The notes under the pieces were generated by a model, which was not told where the DNA came from, searched no databases, and was given only the letters and a program-made list of their open reading frames with translations. A program made the position numbers and the translations under genes. Shown piece by piece: positions 1-6,221 of a stretch of DNA of 14,665 nt (position 1 is its first letter; every line of letters begins with the position of its first letter). This DNA comes from CAZTLI01 sp964614375 (GTDB taxonomy: Bacteria; Chloroflexota; Anaerolineae; Aggregatilineales; Phototrophicaceae), in the NCBI GenBank assembly GCA_964614375.1, contig CAZTLI010000086.1, forward strand, positions 1 to 14,665, read 5' to 3'.

Positions 1-803
1 AACAGGTGCGAACCCTCAATCGACTGTTCTTGCCCGCTAGCTTCATTGCGTACATACACACGCACACCACCCGAATCGGCCTTTTCGACTTTGGAGATGT
101 TACTGTTTGTATGGATGGCGATGCCCTCTGCGGCTAGAATACGTTCGACTTCAACTTGTACATCTTCATCCTCACGAAAAACCAGATGCGCCGATGTTTC
201 GATAATCGTCACCTCACTACCCAGTCGCCGGAAGGCCTGTCCCATTTCTAGCCCGATATAACTGCCGCCAAGAATAAGGAGGTGTTCAGGACGGTCTTCC
301 AATCGCAGCAGCCGTTCGCTGTCTAGCCATTCGACGGTATCGAGGGCCTCGATATTGGGTTTGCGCGCCCGTGCGCCCGTATTGATGAAAACGCGCGGCG
401 CGGCTGCCACTTCATCACCCATCTGCACATGATAATGGTCACCCTCTTTGCCTGCAAAGCTGGCGTAGGCGTGATACACATCCAACCCATCCAGGCCGCG
501 CAGCCAGTCTTCAATGTCGGCGCTGGTATGGTCGATAATGCCGACAACCCGCTCTCGCACCCGATTCCAATTGATCGTGAAATGGTCAATCGCCACGCCA
601 AAATCCGCGCCCCGCCGGGCCATATGTGCCGCCCGCGCGCTGGCAATCATCACTTTGGTCGGGCGACAGCCATAATTCACACACGACCCGCCAAAACGGT
701 AGCCTTCCGCAATCGCCGCTTTTTGCCCTTCGCCAACCAGCGCGCTCGCCATCGACGGCCCCGACTGTCCTGTACCAATGATAATTGCGTCGTATTGTTT
801 CAT
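1..803 (-). CDS. FAD-dependent pyridine nucleotide-disulfide oxidoreductase, class I (partial, C-terminus outside window)
   Basis: Read from an ATG at 803 on the minus strand, the frame stays open to the window edge, giving 267 residues. The N-terminus has the FAD Rossmann motif GTGQSG (residues 10-15), then GGSCVNYGCRPTK, where Cys41 and Cys46 form the redox-active CxxxxC disulfide of the mercuric reductase/dihydrolipoamide dehydrogenase family. FINTGARA (139-146) matches the 'ATG' motif, and ILGGSYIGLEMG (177-188) is the NAD(P)H-binding Rossmann motif. The dimerisation domain lies beyond the window. These enzymes move electrons from NAD(P)H through FAD to a disulfide or metal substrate. There is no N-terminal HMA domain and no mer genes nearby, so mercury reduction is not supported; the substrate is unknown. 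AGGGGA eight bases before the ATG is a good ribosome site, and a TATAAA lies at 829-834 on the same strand. Confidence 0.93.
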   Translation of the reverse strand, partial: MKQYDAIIIGTGQSGPSMASALVGEGQKAAIAEGYRFGGSCVNYGCRPTKVMIASARAAHMARRGADFGVAIDHFTINWNRVRERVVGIIDHTSADIEDWLRGLDGLDVYHAYASFAGKEGDHYHVQMGDEVAAAPRVFINTGARARKPNIEALDTVEWLDSERLLRLEDRPEHLLILGGSYIGLEMGQAFRRLGSEVTIIETSAHLVFREDEDVQVEVERILAAEGIAIHTNSNISKVEKADSGGVRVYVRNEASGQEQSIEGSHL

Positions 804-967
804 GCGATTTGTCCCCTGAAGCTGTGTATTTATACAAATGGCTCTGCTATGGATAGGTTACAGATAGAATCAAACTCGGTGGATTGCGTCGTGAGTTATC
901 TCTCTAATTGGATAGAGGATGAGGGGATAATCTTACGTTGATCGGACTCCGCGATGATGAGTGGCAG

Positions 968-1834
968 CTATGAACCCTCTTTGAAATGTATCTGCACCAC
1001 CAGCCCACCAAAGCGCACGAGGGACTTATTCTTCAGGCGCACGGCTTGATTCGCGACCAACTGCGTATTGCCAACAAATGTCCCGTTGCGTGAATCGAGG
1101 TCGGTCAATGTCAGGCCAATCATCGTCTGCACCAGCATGGCATGACGGCGCGAAACGCCTTTGCGGTCTGCGCCGAAGGGCGTGAGGTCGATGTCGGGCT
1201 GGATCGAGGATGAGTCGTGGGTTCGCCCGATGATGAGCGGCTCATTCAGGCTGTAAACCGCCATCTTTTTGGCCTGCAAAAATACAAACAGCACTTCGCC
1301 AACAGGCACATCGGGTGGTTGAATTTTCTCAGCCGCTTCCACCGCTTCCATCGCCTGGGTAATACGCATGACGCGCTCAATCGACTCGCGGCTGAAGTGC
1401 CCGGTAAATTCGGCGCGATTGATTTCGACCTGCACGGGCGCGGGTTCGGGCGTGGGTTCGGGCAGCACTTCGAGTAGTTGAGTCACCCGTTCGTCATAGA
1501 CTTTTTTGTCGGTGAAGTCGATGTCTTGAAGCATGTTCAGCAGCATTGGTTTGGCACAATGCCGGACTTTCACCGGGATGATGCGCTTGCGCCGGCTGTA
1601 AAACGCCTGCCATTCGGTTTTGACATAATGCGACTGTTTTGCATCTTCAGACAACAGCAAGAGCAGCACGTCCGACTGTTCCAACGCCTGCTCGACCACA
1701 TCCACCCACTGCGCCCCGACAGGGATGTCTTTATGGTCAACCCATGTGGCATAACCGCGCGTCTGTAAATCCCTACTCAGTTGGTCGGCGATGCTGTCGT
1801 CAACAGAGCTATGGCTGATGAATATCGTCGTCAT
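968..1834 (-). CDS. TIR domain-FHA domain fusion protein
   Basis: 288 residues. Residues 1-107 are a bacterial TIR domain (TIR_2 type): it opens with IFISHSSVDD, followed by WVDHKDIPVGAQW and a hydrophobic core VLLLLLSEDA. HYVKTEW places Glu74 where the catalytic glutamate of NAD-cleaving TIRs sits (compare DWVHKE in SARM1). A linker with PEPTPEPAP (125-133) and a helical segment (about 145-170) lead to a C-terminal FHA domain (about 195-285). It keeps the phosphothreonine-binding signature: GR (203-204), SRRH (228-231) and DLDSRNGT (245-252). There is no signal peptide, so it is cytoplasmic. The TIR half could cleave NAD+ or act as a docking module, and the FHA half should bind a phosphoprotein. 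No obvious partner or defence gene is adjacent. The ribosome site is weak. The fusion itself is certain; NADase activity is inference. Confidence 0.92.
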   Translation of the reverse strand: MTTIFISHSSVDDSIADQLSRDLQTRGYATWVDHKDIPVGAQWVDVVEQALEQSDVLLLLLSEDAKQSHYVKTEWQAFYSRRKRIIPVKVRHCAKPMLLNMLQDIDFTDKKVYDERVTQLLEVLPEPTPEPAPVQVEINRAEFTGHFSRESIERVMRITQAMEAVEAAEKIQPPDVPVGEVLFVFLQAKKMAVYSLNEPLIIGRTHDSSSIQPDIDLTPFGADRKGVSRRHAMLVQTMIGLTLTDLDSRNGTFVGNTQLVANQAVRLKNKSLVRFGGLVVQIHFKEGS

Positions 1835-1939
1835 AATGCGATACTGTTTCTATTTTTACCAGCGGTAGTTCCACATTTTAACTAACATCTGCCCACACGA
1901 CCACAGTCAGCTTGCGAACCATTTCAAGATTCAGGTGGT

Positions 1940-1968
1940 CTGGCAAAAATGGGGCGCGCCACTATAAT
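1940..1968 (+). promoter_or_regulatory. Sigma70-type promoter of lspA
   Basis: A perfect TATAAT (1963-1968) is preceded at 17 bp by CTGGCA (1940-1945, four of six matches to TTGACA). Transcription would begin near 1975, downstream of the ATG at 1949 and just after the one at 1967. This leaves the ATG at 2000 as the working start of lspA. Confidence 0.7.
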
Positions 1969-1999
1969 GGGTGCAGGTAGACCGTCATATGGAGTGGTT

Positions 2000-2557
2000 A
2001 TGCGCGTGCGTGTTCGCCAGTGGTTGTTCCTGTTCAGCATTATTGGCGTCGTCCTGATCGCCGATCAAGTCAGCAAGCGATTGATTATCAACAATCTCGA
2101 ATTGTATGAGACAGTGCAGCCCATCCCGGCGCTTAGCGCTGTCTTCCAACTCACCCGCAGCGAGAATGTTGGCGCGGCCTTCGGCTTTTTGCCACAGGCG
2201 GGCGATTTATTCCTCATCATCGCCATCATCGTCACCATCGCCATGATTTATGTTTATCCACGCATCGCCGATGACAAGATGCTGGCGCGCGTGGCAATTG
2301 GGTTGGTGGTGGGGGGCGCGCTGGGCAATGCGGCAGACCGTATTCAGTATGGGCATGTGGTCGATTTTATTCACTATCGCCTGTCGATAATCGGCATTTC
2401 CAATGTGTCTAATCTCGCCGATCATGCCATTGTATTGGGCGTCGGGCTGGTTTTCCTCGATAGCTGGCGCAGCGAACGCGCCCCAACACCCCGGCAAGCC
2501 GAATCGTCTACCACCGACTCCCCATCCACCGCTGACGAATCCGCCGCGCACGATTAG
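2000..2557 (+). CDS. lspA: Lipoprotein signal peptidase (signal peptidase II)
   Basis: 185 residues from the ATG at 2000. This integral membrane aspartyl protease removes the signal peptide of diacylglyceryl-modified prolipoproteins. Four hydrophobic segments are visible (about 8-25, 68-87, 96-112, 142-155). The family motifs are present: ADQVSK (21-26), ENVGAAFGFL (55-64), GGALGNAADRI with catalytic Asp113, and NLADHAI with catalytic Asp141, matching the Asp pair known in E. coli LspA. The start was chosen because GGAG (1991-1994) lies five bases upstream and the promoter -10 box overlaps the earlier in-frame ATGs at 1949 and 1967. The tail after about 157 is hydrophilic and rich in Ser, Thr and Pro, longer than the usual short LspA end. 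The next gene encodes a lipoprotein, a likely substrate. Confidence 0.96.
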   Translation: MRVRVRQWLFLFSIIGVVLIADQVSKRLIINNLELYETVQPIPALSAVFQLTRSENVGAAFGFLPQAGDLFLIIAIIVTIAMIYVYPRIADDKMLARVAIGLVVGGALGNAADRIQYGHVVDFIHYRLSIIGISNVSNLADHAIVLGVGLVFLDSWRSERAPTPRQAESSTTDSPSTADESAAHD

Positions 2558-2589
2558 CGCAACTATCCCCATAAGTGCTGCGAATGACG

Positions 2590-2595
2590 TATAAT
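2590..2595 (+). promoter_or_regulatory. Candidate -10 box for the lipoprotein gene
   Basis: A perfect TATAAT followed by GG lies 46 bases before the lipoprotein start, giving a leader of about 40 nt. I see no good -35 at 16-18 bp, so this is weaker than the lspA promoter. The TATAATGG context is identical to that at 1963. Confidence 0.4.
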
Positions 2596-2641
2596 GGAAG
2601 ATGATTTTGTGAGTGACTATCCTGCATGTAAAGGAATGACC

Positions 2642-3205
2642 ATGCTGAAAAAAGCACTTCTCTTGCTGGTGATGCTGGCGCTGATTGCCGCCTGCCAGCC
2701 CACGGGCGATACCGCGAGTGATACCGAAGCGGCGGGCAACTATCTGCCCAATATCGCCACCTATAATCGCAACGAGACCAACGACGTGAACGATGCCCTG
2801 GCAACAGTCGCGGGCGGGACGGCGTTACTGACAGGCAATCCGATCTTAGCTGGCGCTGTCGCCAAGTTGAACGATGTCATCAACTGCTATGAAGATGTCG
2901 GCGCGATTGCGTCTGCCGTCTATACCCCAACGCAAATTATCGGCAGTGAAATCCCGGCGATTGGCATCGTTGCGGTAATCAACAACACCCGTATTGAATC
3001 GAACTTCTTCCAATGTCTGGCGGGGCAGCGCGCCGGCAATGGCATTAGCGCCCAGTCCGCCGAACTCGAACCCTGCACCGGCAGCGGCAACTTCATTATC
3101 AACAACGAACAGCTCAGTTACATCTTCGCCGCCACCAACGATGCCCTGTGCGCCACTTTTGAGCAGCATTTTGAAAACATCCGCCAGAATCAAGGCAGCG
3201 GCTAA
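2642..3205 (+). CDS. Small lipoprotein of unknown function
   Basis: 187 residues. The N-terminus is a lipoprotein signal peptide: MLKK, a hydrophobic stretch, then lipobox IAAC with Cys18 as the expected lipidation site, followed by an acidic Ser/Thr linker (QPTGDTASDTEAA). The mature part (about 33-187) is globular-looking, Ala/Asn/Ile-rich, and has four further cysteines (82, 125, 145, 170) that could form two disulfides outside the membrane. I do not recognise the family. The ATG at 2642 is preferred over the in-frame ATG at 2636, because AAGGA (2631-2635) abuts the latter and is correctly spaced from the former; the ATG at 2594 coincides with a -10 box. The gene lies 84 bp after lspA and ends before a strong terminator, so it forms either a two-gene unit with lspA or its own transcript. 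Confidence 0.85.
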   Translation: MLKKALLLLVMLALIAACQPTGDTASDTEAAGNYLPNIATYNRNETNDVNDALATVAGGTALLTGNPILAGAVAKLNDVINCYEDVGAIASAVYTPTQIIGSEIPAIGIVAVINNTRIESNFFQCLAGQRAGNGISAQSAELEPCTGSGNFIINNEQLSYIFAATNDALCATFEQHFENIRQNQGSG

Positions 3206-3238
3206 TCCCATAGGACTGTATCCAGACCATCAACCAAC

Positions 3239-3268
3239 AGGTCGGGCAGCAGTCCGGCCTATTTTTTT
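3239..3268 (+). terminator. Rho-independent terminator after the lipoprotein gene
   Basis: The stem AGGTCGGGC (3239-3247) pairs with GTCCGGCCT (3252-3260) over nine positions, two of them G-T wobbles, around the loop AGCA. It is followed by seven consecutive T (3262-3268). It lies 33 bases after the lipoprotein stop codon. Confidence 0.88.
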
Positions 3269-3285
3269 GTCTGTTGTAACAAATT

Positions 3286-3436
3286 GAACCGCAAAGGACG
3301 CCGAGCGCATAGAGGGATGCAGACATTGAATCCCAAATTATGTCTCTCACCCTCTGTTCGCTTTGGCCGCTTTAACTCTGTGTTACGCTCTTAATCGTTT
3401 TCTTTGCGACCTTCGCGCCTTCGCGTTTAACGGTCT
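3286..3436. repeat. Degenerate intergenic repeat element (CGCAAAG/CGCGAAGG units)
   Basis: Between the terminator and the stop of the adenosyltransferase gene there is no gene, but there are loosely repeated units of about 8-11 bases. The left end reads ACCGCAAAGGACGCCGAGCGC on the plus strand (from 3289). The right end reads ACCGTTAAACGCGAAGG, then CGCGAAGG, then TCGCAAAG on the minus strand (3434 down to about 3404). AACACAGAGTTAAAG lies inside on the minus strand. The ends are therefore in rough inverted orientation. This resembles dispersed 'ACGCAAAGG' repeats I associate with bacterial intergenic regions; copy number elsewhere cannot be seen here. Confidence 0.45.
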
Positions 3437-3991
3437 TTATGCCCCTGCGCGAAGTGCCCACTTCGTCTCGGAAATGCCCGCCTGTAAATTCTCCCAGCGC
3501 GCCAGCGTGAACAACCAGTCCGACAATCGGTTGAGATAGGGCAGCACGTACTCGCCAATGGCCTCGTCGTCCATCAACGCGACTGTCAGCCGTTCCGCAC
3601 GACGGCACACCGTCCGCGCCACATGCAAATGCCCCGCCACCACCGTCCCACCGGGCAGCACGAAATTTTTCAATTCGGGCAAATCGGCGGTCATGGTGTC
3701 GATGGTCATTTCCAGCCATGCCAGTGTATCGGCAGCTATGCGGACGACCCAATCGGCCTTCGCATCCAGTGGCGTTGCGAGGTCTGCGCCCAGGTGAAAT
3801 AGTTGAGTCTGCACCTGTTCCAGCCAATCCGCCGCTTGTGGGCTGGGATTATGCGCCCGCGCCAGTCCAAGAATTGAATTGAGTTCATCGACTGTGCCAT
3901 ACGCCTCCACGCGCAAATGGGTCTTGGGCACACGTCCGCCCGAAAACAGGCTGGTTTCGCCGCCATCGCCCGTTTTAGTATAAATTTTCAT
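3437..3991 (-). CDS. Cob(I)alamin adenosyltransferase, PduO/MMAB type
   Basis: 184 residues. The enzyme transfers the 5'-deoxyadenosyl group of ATP to cob(I)alamin, making coenzyme B12. Family hallmarks are the N-terminal ATP loop KIYTKTGDGGETSLFSGGR (2-20), RVEAYGTVDELNS (27-39), FVLPGGTVVAGHLHVAR (110-126), RTVCRRAER (126-134) and NRLSDWLF (154-161). It is cytoplasmic and expected to be trimeric. The ATG at 3991 is preferred to the in-frame ATG two codons upstream (3997): AGGA is seven bases from the former and almost touches the latter. The gene is divergent from recA with about 150 bp between starts, so the LexA-like box in that gap could affect both. No AdoCbl-dependent enzyme is in the window; likely clients are methylmalonyl-CoA mutase or a B12 ribonucleotide reductase (inference). 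Confidence 0.95.
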   Translation of the reverse strand: MKIYTKTGDGGETSLFSGGRVPKTHLRVEAYGTVDELNSILGLARAHNPSPQAADWLEQVQTQLFHLGADLATPLDAKADWVVRIAADTLAWLEMTIDTMTADLPELKNFVLPGGTVVAGHLHVARTVCRRAERLTVALMDDEAIGEYVLPYLNRLSDWLFTLARWENLQAGISETKWALRAGA

Positions 3992-4013
3992 CGTCATTTC
4001 CTGCGATTCTACC

Positions 4014-4042
4014 TTGCGAATTTAGAACGTTTGTACTATGAT
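4014..4042 (+). promoter_or_regulatory. Candidate recA promoter
   Basis: TTGCGA (4014-4019) and TATGAT (4037-4042) are separated by exactly 17 bp and match the sigma70 consensus at four and five of six positions. Transcription would start near 4049, leaving a leader of about 95 nt before recA. Confidence 0.5.
4025..4036. promoter_or_regulatory. LexA-like (SOS) box in the recA promoter spacer
   Basis: GAACGTTTGTAC has the GAAC-N4-GTTC form of the Gram-positive-type SOS box, with one mismatch in the right half-site (GTAC for GTTC). It lies entirely between the predicted -35 and -10 of recA, where a repressor would block polymerase. The lexA gene is not in the window. Confidence 0.4.
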
Positions 4043-4145
4043 AGGCTGTACGTTTCGACACGATATCAGAGTGGCAAAACACCAGAATCATATTACACTG
4101 GTAACTAAACGTTGAGAATACCCCTTAGTGCGGAGAATGATGGCA

Positions 4146-5207
4146 ATGGCTAAAAAGAAAAAGACGGACGAAGCTGCTGGCGGTGAAAATAACGATGGGC
4201 GCAGCAAATCCCTCGAAGCGACGTTAAATGAGCTGACCAAACGTTATGGCGATGGCACGATTGTACGTCTGGGTGACGCGCAGCACTTGATGGTCGATAC
4301 CATCCCCACCGGTTCACTGGCGGTAGACATCGCGCTGGGTGTGGGCGGCATTCCACGCGGGCGCATCACCGAAATCTATGGCCCGGAATCAAGTGGTAAA
4401 ACGACTCTGTGCTTGCATGTGATTTCGGAGGCACAAAAACGCGGCGGCATCTGTGCCTTTGTCGATATGGAACATGCCCTTGACCCGTCGTATGCCGAGC
4501 GCGTGGGTGTCAATCTCGATACGCTGTATATCTCGCAGCCAGACACGGGCGAACAGGCGCTAGAAATCACCGAATCGCTGGTGCGGTCAGGCGCGCTGGA
4601 TGTCATCGTCGTCGATAGTGTGGCGGCGCTCGTCCCCCGTGCCGAAATCGAAGGCGAAATGGGCGACAGCCACGTCGGTCTGCAAGCCCGCCTTATGAGC
4701 CAGGCCCTGCGTAAACTCTCCGGCGCGATTAAACAATCCAATTCGTCCGTCCTCTTCACCAACCAACTCCGCGAGAAGGTGGGGGTAATGTTCGGTTCAC
4801 CCGAAACAACGTCTGGCGGACGCGCGCTGAAGTTTTATGCCAGCGTCCGGCTCGACATCCGCCGCATCCAGAGCATCAAATCGGGCGGGGACAACATCGG
4901 CAACCGGACCCGTGTGCGTGTGACCAAGAATAAGGTCGCCGCGCCCTTCCGCGAAGCCGAATTCGACATCATGTTTTATGAAAATGGCATCAGCAAAACG
5001 GGCGAAATTGTCGATTTAGGCGTCGATCTAGGGATTATCGAAAAGCGCGGGGCGTTCTTCCGTTATAACGAAGGGCTGCTCGGTCAGGGACGCGAGAATT
5101 CCAAACAATTTTTGATCGAAAACCCGGAATTGGCGAGCGAAATCGAAGACCTCATCCGGGCGCACTTCGGCTTGCCGTCTATCAAAGACCTGCCAGATGA
5201 AGGCTAA
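4146..5207 (+). CDS. recA: Recombinase RecA
   Basis: 353 residues from the ATG at 4146. RecA is the ATP-dependent strand-exchange protein that also triggers LexA self-cleavage. Visible features are Walker A GPESSGKTT (79-87), FVDMEHALDP with the catalytic Glu109, Walker B VIVVDS (153-158), FTNQLREKVGVMFGSPETT (204-222, including loop L2), and ALKFYASVRLDIRR (227-240). A Lys-rich N-terminus (MAKKKK) and an acidic C-terminus (DLPDEG) are typical. Several in-frame starts compete: GTG 4128, ATG 4137, 4140 and 4146. GGAG at 4132-4135 is four bases from 4140 and ten from 4146; I prefer 4146 because it gives the usual MAKKKK start, but 4140 is nearly as good. Met108 replaces the Ala usual before the catalytic Glu. 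A clear terminator follows, so the gene is likely monocistronic. Confidence 0.98.
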   Translation: MAKKKKTDEAAGGENNDGRSKSLEATLNELTKRYGDGTIVRLGDAQHLMVDTIPTGSLAVDIALGVGGIPRGRITEIYGPESSGKTTLCLHVISEAQKRGGICAFVDMEHALDPSYAERVGVNLDTLYISQPDTGEQALEITESLVRSGALDVIVVDSVAALVPRAEIEGEMGDSHVGLQARLMSQALRKLSGAIKQSNSSVLFTNQLREKVGVMFGSPETTSGGRALKFYASVRLDIRRIQSIKSGGDNIGNRTRVRVTKNKVAAPFREAEFDIMFYENGISKTGEIVDLGVDLGIIEKRGAFFRYNEGLLGQGRENSKQFLIENPELASEIEDLIRAHFGLPSIKDLPDEG

Positions 5208-5234
5208 ACACCTATCGCTATGATCTCAAACCAC

Positions 5235-5265
5235 AACCGGGCGTCGATACAGGCGTCCGGTTTTT
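5235..5265 (+). terminator. Rho-independent terminator of recA
   Basis: AACCGGGCG (5235-5243) pairs with CGTCCGGTT (5254-5262) over nine positions including one wobble, with a ten-base loop. It ends in a T-run at 5261-5265 and lies 27 bases after the recA stop. Confidence 0.8.
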
Positions 5266-5266
5266 A

Positions 5267-5367
5267 ATTGCGCGGACAAAGACGCCCGCTGCGTCATGGG
5301 TGAAATGTTACATGATGAGGATGAAAACGCGGGTTTTTTATTGCGCGGACAAAGACCCCATTGCGTC
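5267..5367. repeat. Two direct copies of a 17-mer, 73 bp apart
   Basis: ATTGCGCGGACAAAGAC occurs at 5267-5283 and again at 5340-5356. Both copies follow a T-run (5261-5265 and 5334-5339), and both are followed after a short gap by TGCGTC (5290-5295 and 5362-5367). The duplication thus covers about 35 bases with small indels. It lies between the recA terminator and the end of the convergent gene at 5429. The second T-run follows AAAACGCGGGTTTT, a small imperfect hairpin, so the second copy may be a decayed duplicate of the terminator tail. Confidence 0.7.
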
Positions 5368-5428
5368 CGGGTTGGGCAAACCGGCAGCCTGCCCCTCCAG
5401 AAAGCCGTTTGCGTGTAACTGCGGTTCA

Positions 5429-6070
5429 TTAATGCCGCGCAAACTCACCATACGTCAGCATATCGGGATGCAGCGCATAGGTCTGTCCGGGGGCGATGAC
5501 TTCGGCAAACGCAAAAACACTCGGCGCGAATTTGTCCGTGATATAGACTTCCATATCCAGAAACAGATTCGCCCAGTGGAATAGCAAATCGGGTTCATTC
5601 ACGCCATAGAGCATATAGACGGAATGGCTAATGCCACCCGCATTGCCACCGACTGCCAGCGCCCGTTCGACTTGTATGGCCTCAAATGTGAAGGGCTGTT
5701 GATGCAGTTGGATGGTCAGGCGTTCGCCCGGTTGGGGAAAAAGGTCGGCGGCGCGGCGCGCGTCAATAATCCAGCCATATTCGCTATCATACCGCACCCG
5801 CACACTGACAATCAGGCGTTGAAGCTGCTCGAAGCGACCTAATAACTGCGCCTGCATCCGGCTGCCATCGCGCGTGTAATAATAGAGCGCCCCCGGTTCA
5901 CAATCGGCGACCAGCGGACTGGATTCGCCAGCGTGCTGCCAGTCACCACACACCATATACCAGTCGGCTCTAGGCATGACAAAATCGTGTTGATGGCAAT
6001 GCCGCTGATGCGGGACATTGCTTTTGAAAAACGCACACGTTTCACACTGTGGGGATTCATCGCCCGTCAT
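5429..6070 (-). CDS. Hypothetical protein with N-terminal Cys4 motif
   Basis: 213 residues, not a family I recognise. The first 44 residues hold four cysteines as CETC (9-12), Cys25 and Cys41, in the pattern C-x2-C-x12-C-x15-C-G-D-W. This spacing suits a structural zinc site or small Fe-S site. The rest, from about 60, looks like a mixed alpha/beta domain with alternating hydrophobics (LIVSVRVRYDSEYGWIID, RLTIQLHQQPFTFEAIQV, DMEVYITDKFAPSVFAFAEV). There is no signal peptide or membrane segment. AGGG four bases upstream supports the ATG at 6070, and a TATACT hexamer (minus strand, 6108-6113) is a possible -10. It lies 151 bp downstream of the GH43 gene on the same strand, so co-transcription is possible. 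The order and conservation of the four Cys make it a real gene in my judgement. Confidence 0.75.
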   Translation of the reverse strand: MTGDESPQCETCAFFKSNVPHQRHCHQHDFVMPRADWYMVCGDWQHAGESSPLVADCEPGALYYYTRDGSRMQAQLLGRFEQLQRLIVSVRVRYDSEYGWIIDARRAADLFPQPGERLTIQLHQQPFTFEAIQVERALAVGGNAGGISHSVYMLYGVNEPDLLFHWANLFLDMEVYITDKFAPSVFAFAEVIAPGQTYALHPDMLTYGEFARH

Positions 6071-6221
6071 AAACCCTGCTCTCGGCTTCCCTTGATGCGC
6101 TGCCTACAGTATACGGCGCAAATCGTAACCCGCGTCTTAAGTATAACAACTTGTAACATGGTCTGGCAGATGTCTGTCGGAAAGGGACGCCTCACATGCG
6201 GCACGCAAATGCACAACGTGA

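Noticed and set aside
1..803. Mercuric reductase assignment for the flavoprotein
   Set aside because: The CxxxxC motif is shared by many class I enzymes; no HMA domain, no visible C-terminal cysteine pair (outside window), and no mer genes nearby.
429..941. 170-codon plus-strand ORF opposite the flavoprotein oxidoreductase
   Set aside because: The minus strand carries unmistakable FAD and CxxxxC motifs over the same bases; the plus frame has no domain or ribosome site.
1949..1999. Upstream in-frame starts for lspA at 1949 and 1967
   Set aside because: The TATAAT at 1963-1968 lies inside this stretch and transcription should begin near 1975; GGAG is correctly placed only for the ATG at 2000.
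5226..5429. 67-codon minus-strand ORF overlapping the stop of the Cys4 gene as TAATG
   Set aside because: It runs through the duplicated 17-mer and the reverse side of the recA terminator, so its sequence is explained by those elements; no ribosome site of its own and no recognisable domain.
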